Assembly (NCBI GenBank): GCA_028281285.1
Contig: JANQKF010000017.1
Span: forward strand, 1-64,000
Direction of reading: 5' to 3'
DNA from: Cyclobacteriaceae bacterium
GTDB taxonomy: Bacteria; Bacteroidota; Bacteroidia; Cytophagales; Cyclobacteriaceae
Length of the DNA: 64,000 nucleotides
Shown piece by piece: positions 37,000-45,717 of the stretch. The notes beneath the pieces are model-generated. The model was not told the origin of the DNA, ran no database searches, and saw only the letters and a program-made list of their open reading frames with translations. How positions within the stretch are numbered: position 1 is the stretch's first letter; the number at the start of each line of letters is the position of its first letter. A program made the position numbers and the translations under genes.

Positions 37000-38115
37000 T
37001 CATTTAAAAGTCAACCACATTAATACCGGATTTTCAGAAGATTCAATCTCTTCTTGCGTGGTACCCTCCTTAAACATCCATTGACTTTTGTCGAGGCTAT
37101 CCAAAATGGCTCTTACGTCCACTGATTGAACGCTTACCAATAATCTGTCATTATCCCATAATAAAGCGCCTAATACGATGTCACCAGTATCAATTCTGGT
37201 TTTTTTGCCAGAAAAACGATCTATTAGAATACTGCCCGAGTCTATATAAGATGTCAAATAGGTGAGATAAATAAATCGCTTACTGACTGTTGGATTTAAA
37301 TGCCATACCATGCCTTTTGTTCGAACCATATCCAATGCATCTTGTCGAACAATTGATTCACTGTTCCAGAGCCATTGATTTCCAAAATCAAAATGGGCCA
37401 ATGCCTTGACGGCCTTGTTACCAATCATATAAAGGGAGTCATTCATTATGCGCGAATAAAGGGTCTTATTTCCATAAGGCCTCAAACTTCGCTGTGACAT
37501 ATATATGCCATATTGCCTTCCCTCCCCACTCTTGTAGGGTTTTAATAGTGCTGTTCTTTGAAGGTTTTCGTCCAGCAAAACGATATTGTATCTCAATCCC
37601 TCCTCGATATAGTTCATTTCCATATCCAAAACGAAGCCATCGTTGGCTTCAACAACATGAGCCGCCCGATAGGGTACCTCTTTTCTATCAATAAATTTAC
37701 CCTCCAGCGAATAACGTCTTATCTTTTTAGGAACCCGGCTGTAAATACTGATCAACCCGTCCTTTACCCAAAAATCATCAATTGATGTATACTCTCCTGG
37801 CCCATTGCCCAACTTGTTGATGTTTTTGAGTAACTCACCTTTCTCAGAAAAAACATATACATCTCCTTGATCACCACTTGGGAAGACAAATTTATCGTCA
37901 ACAATTTCAAGGTTGTTTACATAGCTCAAAAGTGAAGAAGGGGTCTCTTCCAGTCTTACCACTTCGACCCTTGATACAATCTCCGATAATGGAATCTTTT
38001 TGGCCTTTGCATCTAACTCATAGCGGTTAAAATCAGGCGAAATTTCTGATTCCGTTTTTTGAGCACAAACTATTTGTGGTCCTAGAAAGATTATCAAAAA
38101 AAGAATTTTCCTCAT
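37000..38115 (-). CDS. Secreted 6-bladed beta-propeller protein
   Basis: About 371 residues from MRKILFLIIFLGPQIVC, a signal peptide. An ATG 13 codons upstream is also open but adds a charged stretch before the hydrophobic core. The protein has the pattern of the Bacteroidota 6-bladed propeller family: ISEIVSRVEVVRLEE-like opening (here LSEIVSRVEVVRLEETP), FVFPSGDQGDVYVFSEKGEL, NKLGNGPGEYTSIDDFWV and ISIYSRVPKKIRRYSLEGKFI. Such proteins are periplasmic or surface-exposed and functionally uncharacterised. It is divergent from the Zur-like regulon promoter at 38310. Confidence 0.75.
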   Translation of the reverse strand: MRKILFLIIFLGPQIVCAQKTESEISPDFNRYELDAKAKKIPLSEIVSRVEVVRLEETPSSLLSYVNNLEIVDDKFVFPSGDQGDVYVFSEKGELLKNINKLGNGPGEYTSIDDFWVKDGLISIYSRVPKKIRRYSLEGKFIDRKEVPYRAAHVVEANDGFVLDMEMNYIEEGLRYNIVLLDENLQRTALLKPYKSGEGRQYGIYMSQRSLRPYGNKTLYSRIMNDSLYMIGNKAVKALAHFDFGNQWLWNSESIVRQDALDMVRTKGMVWHLNPTVSKRFIYLTYLTSYIDSGSILIDRFSGKKTRIDTGDIVLGALLWDNDRLLVSVQSVDVRAILDSLDKSQWMFKEGTTQEEIESSENPVLMWLTFK

Positions 38116-38309
38116 CTTCTTTTCAATTTCTCGGACCTTTGATATTCTGACCATTTAGTTACTCTTATCAGTCCAGTAACAGCATTTATGCCAGAATTGT
38201 TAACATTTCGATTCGGACTAAAATTCGCTTCACAAAGACGAATTCTCCCACCATTGACATAGTTTTTTTAGCCGTTTGAACAATCGAGCCAAAATTGAGC
38301 AGGTTTTTC

Positions 38310-38343
38310 TTGCAACACTGATGCAATTGCAATAATGTTGCAC
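38310..38343. promoter_or_regulatory. Two adjacent Zur-type boxes at the lipoprotein/zur promoter
   Basis: TTGCAACACTGATGCAA (38310-38326) and TTGCAATAATGTTGCAC (38327-38343) abut directly. Each is a 17-bp imperfect palindrome with 8-1-8 geometry, and both match the boxes at 39590 and 40563-40619. They cover a plausible -33 TTG (38310) and a -7-like TAATGTTG (38333-38340) spaced 20 bases apart, the ideal position for a repressor. They lie 19 bases before the lipoprotein ATG. Confidence 0.7.
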
Positions 38344-38361
38344 AACATTAAATCAAAGAAA

Positions 38362-38934
38362 ATGAAAAAATTATTGAAGTTATTCATGTTGGTTGCTTTG
38401 GCAATTGCTGCAATTTCAATCTCAAGTTGTAGCTCAGATGATCCGGAGCCGGTGAATGAGGAAGAATTGATCACAACGGTACGAGTAACATTCACAAACA
38501 CTCAAAATGCTTCTGACGTGGCGGTTGCTACGTTTACAGACATCGATGGTCCAGGTGGAAATGATGGAACCACTGTTAATCCTACACTTTCTGCCAACAG
38601 TACATACACTGTCACCATAGAATTCATCAATGAATCCGAAACTCCTGCAGAGGACATTACTGAAGAAGTGGAAGAAGAAGATCTTGACCACCAAGTGTTC
38701 TTTTTGCCAGGTTCTGGTCTGAATTTTACTTATGCTTATGGCGATGAGGACAGTCAAGGTAACCCTCTTGGCTTGACTGGAACAGGAACCACTGGAGCTG
38801 CAAGTACAGGTACACTTCAGGTTGTTCTTCTTCATGAACCAAACAAAGATGCAACTGGAGCTAGTGAAGGAGACCCAACTAATGCCGGAGGAGAAGAAGA
38901 TATCAGAGTTAGCTTTACTGTAACTATCCAATAA
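38362..38934 (+). CDS. Acidic lipoprotein of the 'type 1 periplasmic binding fold'-named family
   Basis: A 190-residue lipoprotein (MKKLLKLFMLVALAIAAISISSC) whose mature part begins SSDDPEPVNEEELITTVRVTFT. The order of motifs (acidic EDITEEVEEEDLDHQVFF, HEPNKDATGASEGDPTNAGGEEDIRVSFTVTIQ split across its C-terminus) matches a Bacteroidota family that databases loosely call 'type 1 periplasmic binding fold', from memory. Those are often next to outer-membrane metal receptors. It is preceded by two Zur-type boxes and is followed after 11 bases by the Fur-family gene, so it is metal regulated and cotranscribed with the regulator. It may scavenge or pass on metal at the cell surface. Confidence 0.7.
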   Translation: MKKLLKLFMLVALAIAAISISSCSSDDPEPVNEEELITTVRVTFTNTQNASDVAVATFTDIDGPGGNDGTTVNPTLSANSTYTVTIEFINESETPAEDITEEVEEEDLDHQVFFLPGSGLNFTYAYGDEDSQGNPLGLTGTGTTGAASTGTLQVVLLHEPNKDATGASEGDPTNAGGEEDIRVSFTVTIQ

Positions 38935-38945
38935 GATAAAACTGA

Positions 38946-39392
38946 TTGGAACAGCTCGACCACTACACAGAAAGTGAAGCCAAGGCTGTTCTTAGCAAAC
39001 ATCAACACAAGGTCACAAGACATCGTGTTGATGTTTTGCTTTTTATGATGCGCCATCGAAGGGCTTTCACTTTTAAAAGCCTGACTGAGGAGTTTGATGA
39101 TCATATTGATCGGGCAACCGTGTATCGAATCTTAATGTCATTTGTCAGCCATGGCATATTAAACAAGGCCTTGAACGAACATGGTACTACCTGTTTTTTC
39201 TATTATGGCCACATCAACGAGAATGACTCTTCAGGTAAAGCTTATTTGGAGTGTATGGATTGCAATCGACTCTTTGATCTACCCTCCTACTCTAAGGGAT
39301 TTCTGGATGCATTAGATACTTATCAAGCCGTACCACTCAATACTTTGTTAAGGGGACGTTGCAACCGCTCAGACTGCAATGACGGTTCTTAG
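38946..39392 (+). CDS. Fur/Zur-family metal-responsive repressor
   Basis: A 148-residue Fur-superfamily protein. The winged helix has HKVTRHRVDVLLFMMRHRRA and the recognition helix DRATVYRILMSF. The dimerisation half has ECMDC and CNRSDC, structural-zinc-like Cys pairs (the second is CX4C). The usual His-rich metal-sensing loop (HHHDH-like) is reduced to HINENDSS. Start is TTG at 38946, because the codon before it is a TGA stop and no early ATG exists. It is cotranscribed with the lipoprotein behind two palindromic boxes, so it should repress itself. Zinc is favoured over iron because the other targets are His-rich or zinc-linked. Confidence 0.75.
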   Translation: MEQLDHYTESEAKAVLSKHQHKVTRHRVDVLLFMMRHRRAFTFKSLTEEFDDHIDRATVYRILMSFVSHGILNKALNEHGTTCFFYYGHINENDSSGKAYLECMDCNRLFDLPSYSKGFLDALDTYQAVPLNTLLRGRCNRSDCNDGS

Positions 39393-39584
39393 GCTGTTGC
39401 GCTTGGCACCTCAGAGCGATTCATTCCTTTCCGGTTCTCTAATGAAAACCTCCTTTTTGTCAACTCATAATTGGTCGACTGCCGCTCGATAGCAAAAAGG
39501 CCGTTGCCGAACTTGAATATTGCCGCTCCCCACAGTTAATTTCATTCTGGAATTGATTCTTGCTTTTGGGTCCGAAACAAATAC

Positions 39585-39606
39585 TATATTTGCATCGTTG
39601 TTGCTA
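39585..39606 (+). promoter_or_regulatory. Zur-type box overlapping a -7 element
   Basis: TTGCATCGTTGTTGCTA (39590-39606) matches the 17-bp palindrome seen at 38310 and 40603. It overlaps TATATTTG (39585-39592), a perfect TAnnTTTG -7 box, so a bound repressor would cover the promoter. The DUF3299-like gene starts 55 bases downstream. The rest of 39393-39660 shows nothing assignable. Confidence 0.7.
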
Positions 39607-39660
39607 CTACTTAGTTGATATAGTCAACTAGCTTAACAACAATTTTTAAATTCATCGGTG

Positions 39661-40089
39661 ATGAAATTGAGTCTATCTGTATTACTTATTCTACTTTCGG
39701 CTACTTCGGTTCAAGGACCAGAAGGTTGGGAAATTTTCGAAAAAGTTACTTTTGAAGCAAAATATTTCGAAGAAGCCGATGCCTATTTTGAAGTTCCAAT
39801 TTTCAATGATGAGCTTGTCGCCTTGCAAGGGACAACTGTGACACTATCCGGATATTACATTCCGTTGATCCTTGATTCGGCTGCCATCATTTCTTCATTG
39901 CCATTCAGCTCCTGTTTTTTTTGCGGTGGTGCCGGACCTGAGACGGTAGTCGAAGTACAGCTAAAGCAACTTCCTAAGAACCTTCAACCCGACACGTTCT
40001 TAAAAGTCCAAGGGAAGCTTAAACTCAACGATTCGGACATCAACCACATGAATTTCATTCTACAAGAAGCCGAAACTATCAAACAATGA
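39661..40089 (+). CDS. Secreted DUF3299-like protein
   Basis: A 142-residue exported protein with signal peptide (MKLSLSVLLILLSATSVQG). The core reads ALQGTTVTLSGYYIPL...SSCFFCGGAGPETVVEVQL, the OB-like pattern of DUF3299 proteins, with a CFFC pair that could bind metal or form a disulfide. Members of this family are found near metal-homeostasis genes, by my recollection. A GTG just before the ATG is also open. It lies downstream of a Zur-type box and overlaps the next gene by ATGA, so the two form a small zinc-responsive operon. Confidence 0.68.
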   Translation: MKLSLSVLLILLSATSVQGPEGWEIFEKVTFEAKYFEEADAYFEVPIFNDELVALQGTTVTLSGYYIPLILDSAAIISSLPFSSCFFCGGAGPETVVEVQLKQLPKNLQPDTFLKVQGKLKLNDSDINHMNFILQEAETIKQ

Positions 40090-40463
40090 AAATCACTAAA
40101 TCTCTGATGGCTTTGCTAATGGCAGGGCTGTTGTTCTCTTGTCAAGGTATGAGTAAAGAAGAAAAAGAAATACTCGCCAAAGCCTATGAAACACAAAAAG
40201 AGGTCATTGAGGTAATCGAATCTATTGAAGAAGACTTAATGTCAGGCCTATCTGAACAAGAACGAGACAGTCTTCACACCTTGATCGAAGAAATCGAAGA
40301 ATCGTTGGTAGAGATTGAAGGATACGAGTTAGAGCTCGAAGGCCACGAAGGTCATGATCACAGTCATGACCATGATGTTGAACTCACAGCGGAAGAAACT
40401 TTGGCTGTACAGCAAGAGCTTTTACGGCAAGTCAATCAAATCAAATCTGATTTGACCAAATAA
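40086..40463 (+). CDS. His-rich coiled-coil lipoprotein
   Basis: A 125-residue lipoprotein with lipobox LLFSC. The mature part is an acidic, strongly helical protein with heptad-like spacing (KAYETQKEVIEVIESIEEDL...EIEESLVEIEGYELEL). Residues about 87-97 read GHEGHDHSHDHD, a cluster of five His and several acidic residues typical of zinc-binding loops in ZnuA- and ZinT-like proteins. It is coupled by ATGA to the DUF3299-like gene behind a Zur-type box. A periplasmic zinc buffer or chaperone is the likely role. No named family was recognised. Confidence 0.7.
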   Translation: MKITKSLMALLMAGLLFSCQGMSKEEKEILAKAYETQKEVIEVIESIEEDLMSGLSEQERDSLHTLIEEIEESLVEIEGYELELEGHEGHDHSHDHDVELTAEETLAVQQELLRQVNQIKSDLTK

Positions 40464-40562
40464 GACCAGATCATTAACATGTGACTTAGGGCTGATATTC
40501 CAATTCGGAAGACCACCATTCATTGAATATATCGGCCATTTACAGTTACTAGCTCTCATTAA

Positions 40563-40619
40563 ATGCAATATTGATGCATTAAGAGCTAAGTAATTGTCAT
40601 ATTTGCATCACTGTTGCAT
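40563..40619 (+). promoter_or_regulatory. Two Zur-type boxes ahead of the 19-kb operon
   Basis: ATGCAATATTGATGCAT (40563-40579) and TTGCATCACTGTTGCAT (40603-40619) have the same 17-bp palindromic form and lie exactly 40 bases apart, about four helical turns, so two dimers would bind the same face. The second overlaps CATATTTG (40598-40605), close to the TAnnTTTG -7 consensus. The ATPase ATG follows at 40662. Confidence 0.72.
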
Positions 40620-40661
40620 TTAAGTCTTATTCTTGCACAGACATAGCAAAAAATCAACAAC

Positions 40662-41360
40662 ATGCTGCATGCCCAGAACCTAAGCAAAGAATACGATAGT
40701 AATCTTGCATTAAATTGCCTTAACCTGAGTGTTGAAGCCGGAGATATTTACTGTCTGTTAGGCGCCAATGGAGCCGGTAAGTCCACCACCATCAACCTAT
40801 TTCTCAATTTTATTAAGCCGACTTCCGGGACCGCAATCATTGATCAAATGGATGTTTCTCAGGAACCATTAAAGACTAAGGAGCGTATAGCTTACATTCC
40901 TGAAAATCTCAACCTTTACGGTGAACTTACAGGGCTTGAAAACCTGGAGTACTTTGTTGGTCTCTCTGGAAAGAAATACGATGACGGCACACTAGCTGAA
41001 TATCTCAAAGAAGCTGGGCTTCAGGCCAATGTATATAAGCAAAGGGTAAAAAGCTATTCAAAAGGTATGCGTCAAAAAGTGGGCATTGCCATTGCTCTTG
41101 CAAAGAAGGCTAAAGCCTTACTGCTTGACGAGCCCACCTCCGGTCTTGATCCAAAAGCCAGTAACGAGTTTTCGGAACTATTGGTAAAACTCAGCAATCA
41201 GGGAGTAGCCACTTTAATGGCAACACACGATCTATTTCGAGCCAAAGAAACAGGAACAGATATCGGCATAATGAAAGCGGGCGTGTTAGTGGAAGAGCTT
41301 TCGGCCGAAGACATCAATCATAGCGATCTGGAAAAACTCTACCTCGCTCATATGAACTAA
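40662..41360 (+). CDS. ABC-2 type transporter ATP-binding protein (NosF-like)
   Basis: A 232-residue ABC ATPase. Walker A is GANGAGKST, the signature is YSKGMRQKVGIA and Walker B is ALLLDEPTSGLD, with the H-loop in MATHDLF. It resembles CcmA/NosF-type ATPases that pair with ABC-2 permeases, consistent with the DUF3526 permease 11 bases downstream. Transport direction is likely export or membrane-protein maturation. It is the first gene of the long operon behind two Zur-type boxes, which suggests zinc-limitation control. Confidence 0.9.
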   Translation: MLHAQNLSKEYDSNLALNCLNLSVEAGDIYCLLGANGAGKSTTINLFLNFIKPTSGTAIIDQMDVSQEPLKTKERIAYIPENLNLYGELTGLENLEYFVGLSGKKYDDGTLAEYLKEAGLQANVYKQRVKSYSKGMRQKVGIAIALAKKAKALLLDEPTSGLDPKASNEFSELLVKLSNQGVATLMATHDLFRAKETGTDIGIMKAGVLVEELSAEDINHSDLEKLYLAHMN

Positions 41361-41371
41361 ACCCGGTAATT

Positions 41372-42778
41372 ATGATCTCAATACTAACCAAAAAGGAATT
41401 ACGCGAAGTACTTAGATCCGGACAGTTTCGAATTGCCGGATTGATTGTTATTCTGCTAACCGCAATTGCTGTTTTTATTAGTACTGGTTACTATCGATCA
41501 GTGCAACAACAGCATTATCAGGCACAAAACAATGAAAGGAACGTTTGGGAAAGTCAGGACGATAAGAACCCACACAATGCAGCCCATTACGGGACCTATG
41601 CCTTTAAGCCAAAATATCCGTTATCTCTGATTGATCAGGGAGTGGATAAATTTGTTGGAATTTCAATATTCCTCGAAGCGCATAAAAGGAACGAGGCCCA
41701 GTACATGGCTGCTGCCGACCAAACCGGTTTGGCACGTTTTGGAGAATTGACTCCTGACTTTATTCTTCTTTTCATAATACCTCTTTTAGTGATACTGATT
41801 GGTCATGATGCATTCACTAAGGAGCGTGAACGAGGGACAATCAATCTGATCAAAAGCCAAGGTGTGAGTATGAGACTTTTGGCCTTCGGAAAATGGCTTG
41901 GAGTATTTATACCAATTGCCATCATTACCGTATTTGTGTTCCTGTTAGCTGGGGTTCTGCTAAGTTCTCTGGGAGACTTCGGTCAGTTTAGTTGGAATGC
42001 CTTATTGGTCATGATGCTTATTTACCTGGCCTATTATGCCATATTTGCCTGCATTTCAATTATCGTTTCGTGCCTCGCAAGGAATTCAGGAATCGCTCTT
42101 GTTGGGCTACTGGCTTTTTGGATTGTAAGTTGCCTAGCCGTACCTAAAGCAGCAACAAATATTGCCGAGACCAATTACCCCTACCCTACCAAGCAAGCTT
42201 TTGATGAGGCTGTTGCTTTGGATAAATCAAAAGGTCTGGATGGACACGACCCTTGGAGTGAGGCAGCCAAACAACTCGAAGAAGAAACACTGAAAGCATA
42301 TAATGTAAGTACACTTGAAGAGCTACCGTTCAATTACGATGGCTTTCGAATGCAAAAAGGTGAGGAACATGAGGCAGAAATCTATTTCAAACACTATCGT
42401 CAACTTAAAGAAGTTCATAGTGCCCAAACCAGTGTTTATAGAAAGTTGACTGTATTATCACCCTATCTGCCGGTTCGATTCCTTTCCATGTCGTTGGCAC
42501 GAACTGATTACAACACACACTGGCATTTTTCTGATGCCGCGGAAAAATACCGAATCCAACTTCAAAAAGCGCTGAATGATGACTTCGCTCAGAATTCGCA
42601 GTATGGGAATTGGGCATACAAGGCAGACAAGTCGTTTTGGGCAGAAATTCCCGAATTCTCATATGAGCCTCCTTCATTCAATGAGGTACTTGGTGAAAAT
42701 CAGAAGAATATAGCGGTCTTGTCTGGCTGGTTGGTGCTGGCATTTGCAGGCCTTTTCATCTCCACTAAAAAACTCTAA
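41372..42778 (+). CDS. DUF3526-type ABC-2 permease, copy 1
   Basis: A 468-residue ABC-2 permease with about six membrane helices. It has an N-terminal helix after SILTKKELREVLRSGQF, a large periplasmic loop (about 40-125), a helical bundle with FTKERERGTINLIKSQG (the coupling-type cytoplasmic element), a second periplasmic domain (about 265-420) and a final helix. This is the Bacteroidota DUF3526 architecture. It is more distant from the next two permeases than they are from each other. It works with the ATPase upstream. Its substrate is not evident. Confidence 0.83.
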   Translation: MISILTKKELREVLRSGQFRIAGLIVILLTAIAVFISTGYYRSVQQQHYQAQNNERNVWESQDDKNPHNAAHYGTYAFKPKYPLSLIDQGVDKFVGISIFLEAHKRNEAQYMAAADQTGLARFGELTPDFILLFIIPLLVILIGHDAFTKERERGTINLIKSQGVSMRLLAFGKWLGVFIPIAIITVFVFLLAGVLLSSLGDFGQFSWNALLVMMLIYLAYYAIFACISIIVSCLARNSGIALVGLLAFWIVSCLAVPKAATNIAETNYPYPTKQAFDEAVALDKSKGLDGHDPWSEAAKQLEEETLKAYNVSTLEELPFNYDGFRMQKGEEHEAEIYFKHYRQLKEVHSAQTSVYRKLTVLSPYLPVRFLSMSLARTDYNTHWHFSDAAEKYRIQLQKALNDDFAQNSQYGNWAYKADKSFWAEIPEFSYEPPSFNEVLGENQKNIAVLSGWLVLAFAGLFISTKKL

Positions 42779-42783
42779 GGACT

Positions 42784-44214
42784 ATGTTATCGCTGAACAT
42801 TGTTACAGAGTTTCGCACTATTTTCAGAAACTATTGGTTGGCTTCCATTACCATTTTGCTATTGAGCCTGTGCCTTTACGCTGGAAATAACGGTTATCAG
42901 CATGTTACTCAAAGGCAAGCAAACATTTCTGCGGCTTTAACTGAGATGGAAGCTTCAGATCGTTTAGTCGCAGCACGTCTTGATTCAATCGATAAAGGAC
43001 TTGAAATCAGCCTTCCTAGCTGGCAAGCTCCTAATTCGCCAACAGCAACAGGGGACCGGAGTCCGCGGGTAGCTGCTTTTGAAGCCGGTGAATTAAGTCT
43101 CATTGCAACCGGACAAAGTGATATGTTCAACCACTATGTCAAGCCTACACTTACCGGTGACAACTTCAGCATTGCTTTCACTGAACTTACAAGTCCAGTG
43201 ACTTTATTGATGGGCAACTTTGATCCGGCATTTGTACTGGTTTATCTCCTTCCGCTGGTCATAATTAGTTTCAGTTACAACATTTTAAGCCGTGAGAAGG
43301 AACAGGGATCATTGGTACTTATTGCTTCCAGTCCAATGAATTTGAAGCTCTGGCTCTTGCAGAAAGTCATGATCCGATTTGTAATAGTGGCGATCTTATT
43401 GAGCCTGTGTTTGCTTCTTATGCTTTCCTTAAATGGGTCCGGTCTGGGTATAGATACATTTCGTTTTCTTTTGGCTGTCTGGCTCTACGCAGCTTTCTGG
43501 TTTTCGCTGGCTTTTCTTATCAACCTAAGAGGCTGGTCAAGTGCAAAAAATGCGATCGTAATGCTCGGCCTGTGGGTCACTTTAGTTTTGGCAATTCCGT
43601 CTCTAATCAGTCAAACGGCCAATGCCTTTTACCCAATGCCTTCACGTGCATTGTTGATCAACGAAATGCGAACACTTCAGGCGGAACTGGACAAAGAACA
43701 GGACAAGATTCTGGATAATTACTTAAGGAATCATCCGGAGCTCATTACCCGAGATGCTGATGAAAGTACTGCGTATGGATGGTGGCAACGTTATTTTGCA
43801 TCAAAGGACATGGTCATCCAGGAAATGACTCCACTTTTGAATTCTTATGATCAAAGCTTGAAACAGCAACAAGATTGGGTTGACCGATTAAGTTTCCTAT
43901 CGCCTGCGGTCCTACTTCAAAACAGCTTGAATCATTTGTCCCAAACTTCCACTGCTCATTACAGCGCTTACAGAACCAGCGTTCTCAGCTTCGCTGATGA
44001 GTGGCGTGACTTTTTCCTCCCAATGGTTTTTCAGGACAAACCATTTACCAAGGAAATGCTCGATCAACTTCCACAATTTGAATTTGACAAGTCCAATGTG
44101 GATTCCCCTGTTCTAATGAATTCCATAATTCTTTTAGGAATAATCGCGCTACTGATGTTCATCAGCTTTGGCGTAAAGCGCAAAAGCGAAATGCAAAGTA
44201 TAATGTATGGATAG
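42784..44214 (+). CDS. DUF3526-type ABC-2 permease, copy 2
   Basis: A 476-residue ABC-2 permease. It opens MLSLNIVTEFRTIFRNYWLASITILLLSL and has the same loop-bundle-loop topology as copy 1, with the cytoplasmic element SREKEQGSLVLIASSPM. Segments such as SDMFNHYVKP, FTELTSPVTLLMG and YPMPSRALLINEMR recur nearly unchanged in copy 3, so the two are a tandem duplication. It starts five bases after copy 1. It probably forms a heteromeric permease with one of its neighbours, sharing the single ATPase. Confidence 0.83.
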   Translation: MLSLNIVTEFRTIFRNYWLASITILLLSLCLYAGNNGYQHVTQRQANISAALTEMEASDRLVAARLDSIDKGLEISLPSWQAPNSPTATGDRSPRVAAFEAGELSLIATGQSDMFNHYVKPTLTGDNFSIAFTELTSPVTLLMGNFDPAFVLVYLLPLVIISFSYNILSREKEQGSLVLIASSPMNLKLWLLQKVMIRFVIVAILLSLCLLLMLSLNGSGLGIDTFRFLLAVWLYAAFWFSLAFLINLRGWSSAKNAIVMLGLWVTLVLAIPSLISQTANAFYPMPSRALLINEMRTLQAELDKEQDKILDNYLRNHPELITRDADESTAYGWWQRYFASKDMVIQEMTPLLNSYDQSLKQQQDWVDRLSFLSPAVLLQNSLNHLSQTSTAHYSAYRTSVLSFADEWRDFFLPMVFQDKPFTKEMLDQLPQFEFDKSNVDSPVLMNSIILLGIIALLMFISFGVKRKSEMQSIMYG

Positions 44215-44268
44215 ACGACTATTGGACATAGCCGGCATTAGGGATCAGGCCAAAAAAGCTTAGCCCTT

Positions 44269-45696
44269 ATGCTATCACTGAATATTAAAACGGAACTCCG
44301 ATCTATTTTCAGAAATTATTGGCTGGCGTCAATTGCTGTCCTCTTGTTTGTTTTGTGCTTTTATGCTGGATGGAATGGAACCAACCATGTATCCCAACGG
44401 AAAGAAAATATAGCTCAGGCTGTCACTGCTATGAAGGAAGCAGATATTCTTATGGCAACACAGCTCGACTCCATTTCAAACGGTTTTGAGGTTAATCTAC
44501 AGCCATGGTGGTACCCAACTTCTCCTACGGCAGTAGGGGATCAATATCCCAGAGTAGCAGCGTTTCATCCTACCTCACTCACTTTTATCGCCACAGGGCA
44601 AAGCGATATGTTCAGTCATTATATTAAACCCATCATGACTGGAGACAGCTATACGCTCGGGTTCACAGAACTCACCAGTCCGGTAAGCCTGCTCATGGGA
44701 CATTTCGACTTGGCTTTTGTAGTTGTCTACCTTTTACCCTTGGTAATCATTAGCTTCAGTTATAACATCCTGAGTACAGAAAAGGAAAGCGGCTCTCTCG
44801 TTCTTATCGCCTCCAGTCCATTGAATGTCAGTTTATGGCTCCTGCAAAAGCTTTCCGTCAGATTTGTGGTGATCAGTGGTCTGCTCAGCCTTTGCCTGGG
44901 TCTCGTTTTGATATTCAATGGAAATAATTTCAATGCTAAATCACTTCAGTTATTTACAACTATTATACTGTATTCGGCATTTTGGTTTGCCTTAGCCTAT
45001 TTGATCAATTTACAAGGAAGGTCGAGTTCAAGAAATGTCATCGTGATGCTTGGTTTTTGGGTCGTCTTTGTTTTGGCCATTCCTTCTCTTGCTAGTCAAT
45101 GGGCCAATGCCGTCTATCCGGTTCCGTCCAGAGCTTTACTTGTCAATGAAATGAGATCATTGAAAGCCGAAGTCGTCAAGGAGCAGGACAAATTATTGGA
45201 TGATTATTTAAGAAATCACCCAGAATTAATCGGAGTTAATGCAGATTCGGATGAGTCACTTCGAAGAACCCAGCAGTATTTTGCAGCTAAAGACATGGTG
45301 GAGCAAAGAATTCAGCCACTACTCAGTACATACAATACGAATTTAGAAAAACAACAAACCTGGGTATCTCGTTTTGCCTACTTATCACCGGCAATTCTGG
45401 CCCAAAACTCTCTGAATCACCTTGCCGAGACATCATCGGAACATTACGATTCCTATCGACAAAATGTAAGAGACTTTGCCGAACAGTGGCGGGATTTTTT
45501 TCTGCCAATGACATTTGAAGGCAAGATTTTTAGGAAGGAAATAATTGGTCAGTTTCCGGAATTCCATTTTGATAAAACTGCGATCCGTTCTCCGATACCC
45601 ATCAACTCCACTGTGTTGTTGGTTTTGGCCAGTGGCCTATTGATCGTAGGATTTAGAACCAGAGGTGCGCATGAGATGGAGAAAATCATGCAATAA
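44269..45696 (+). CDS. DUF3526-type ABC-2 permease, copy 3
   Basis: A 475-residue tandem paralog of copy 2 (MLSLNIKTELRSIFRNYWLASIAVLLFVL; SDMFSHYIKP; FTELTSPVSLLMG; YPVPSRALLVNEMR). The two periplasmic loops diverge most, while the membrane bundle and the STEKESGSLVLIASSPL element are retained. The 54-base gap before it is longer than others here but shows no promoter I can support. Having three permeases with one ATPase implies either alternative partners or a heterodimer plus an extra copy. Confidence 0.82.
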   Translation: MLSLNIKTELRSIFRNYWLASIAVLLFVLCFYAGWNGTNHVSQRKENIAQAVTAMKEADILMATQLDSISNGFEVNLQPWWYPTSPTAVGDQYPRVAAFHPTSLTFIATGQSDMFSHYIKPIMTGDSYTLGFTELTSPVSLLMGHFDLAFVVVYLLPLVIISFSYNILSTEKESGSLVLIASSPLNVSLWLLQKLSVRFVVISGLLSLCLGLVLIFNGNNFNAKSLQLFTTIILYSAFWFALAYLINLQGRSSSRNVIVMLGFWVVFVLAIPSLASQWANAVYPVPSRALLVNEMRSLKAEVVKEQDKLLDDYLRNHPELIGVNADSDESLRRTQQYFAAKDMVEQRIQPLLSTYNTNLEKQQTWVSRFAYLSPAILAQNSLNHLAETSSEHYDSYRQNVRDFAEQWRDFFLPMTFEGKIFRKEIIGQFPEFHFDKTAIRSPIPINSTVLLVLASGLLIVGFRTRGAHEMEKIMQ

Positions 45697-45717
45697 ACGA
45701 ACTCAAAGCTCAAAAAT

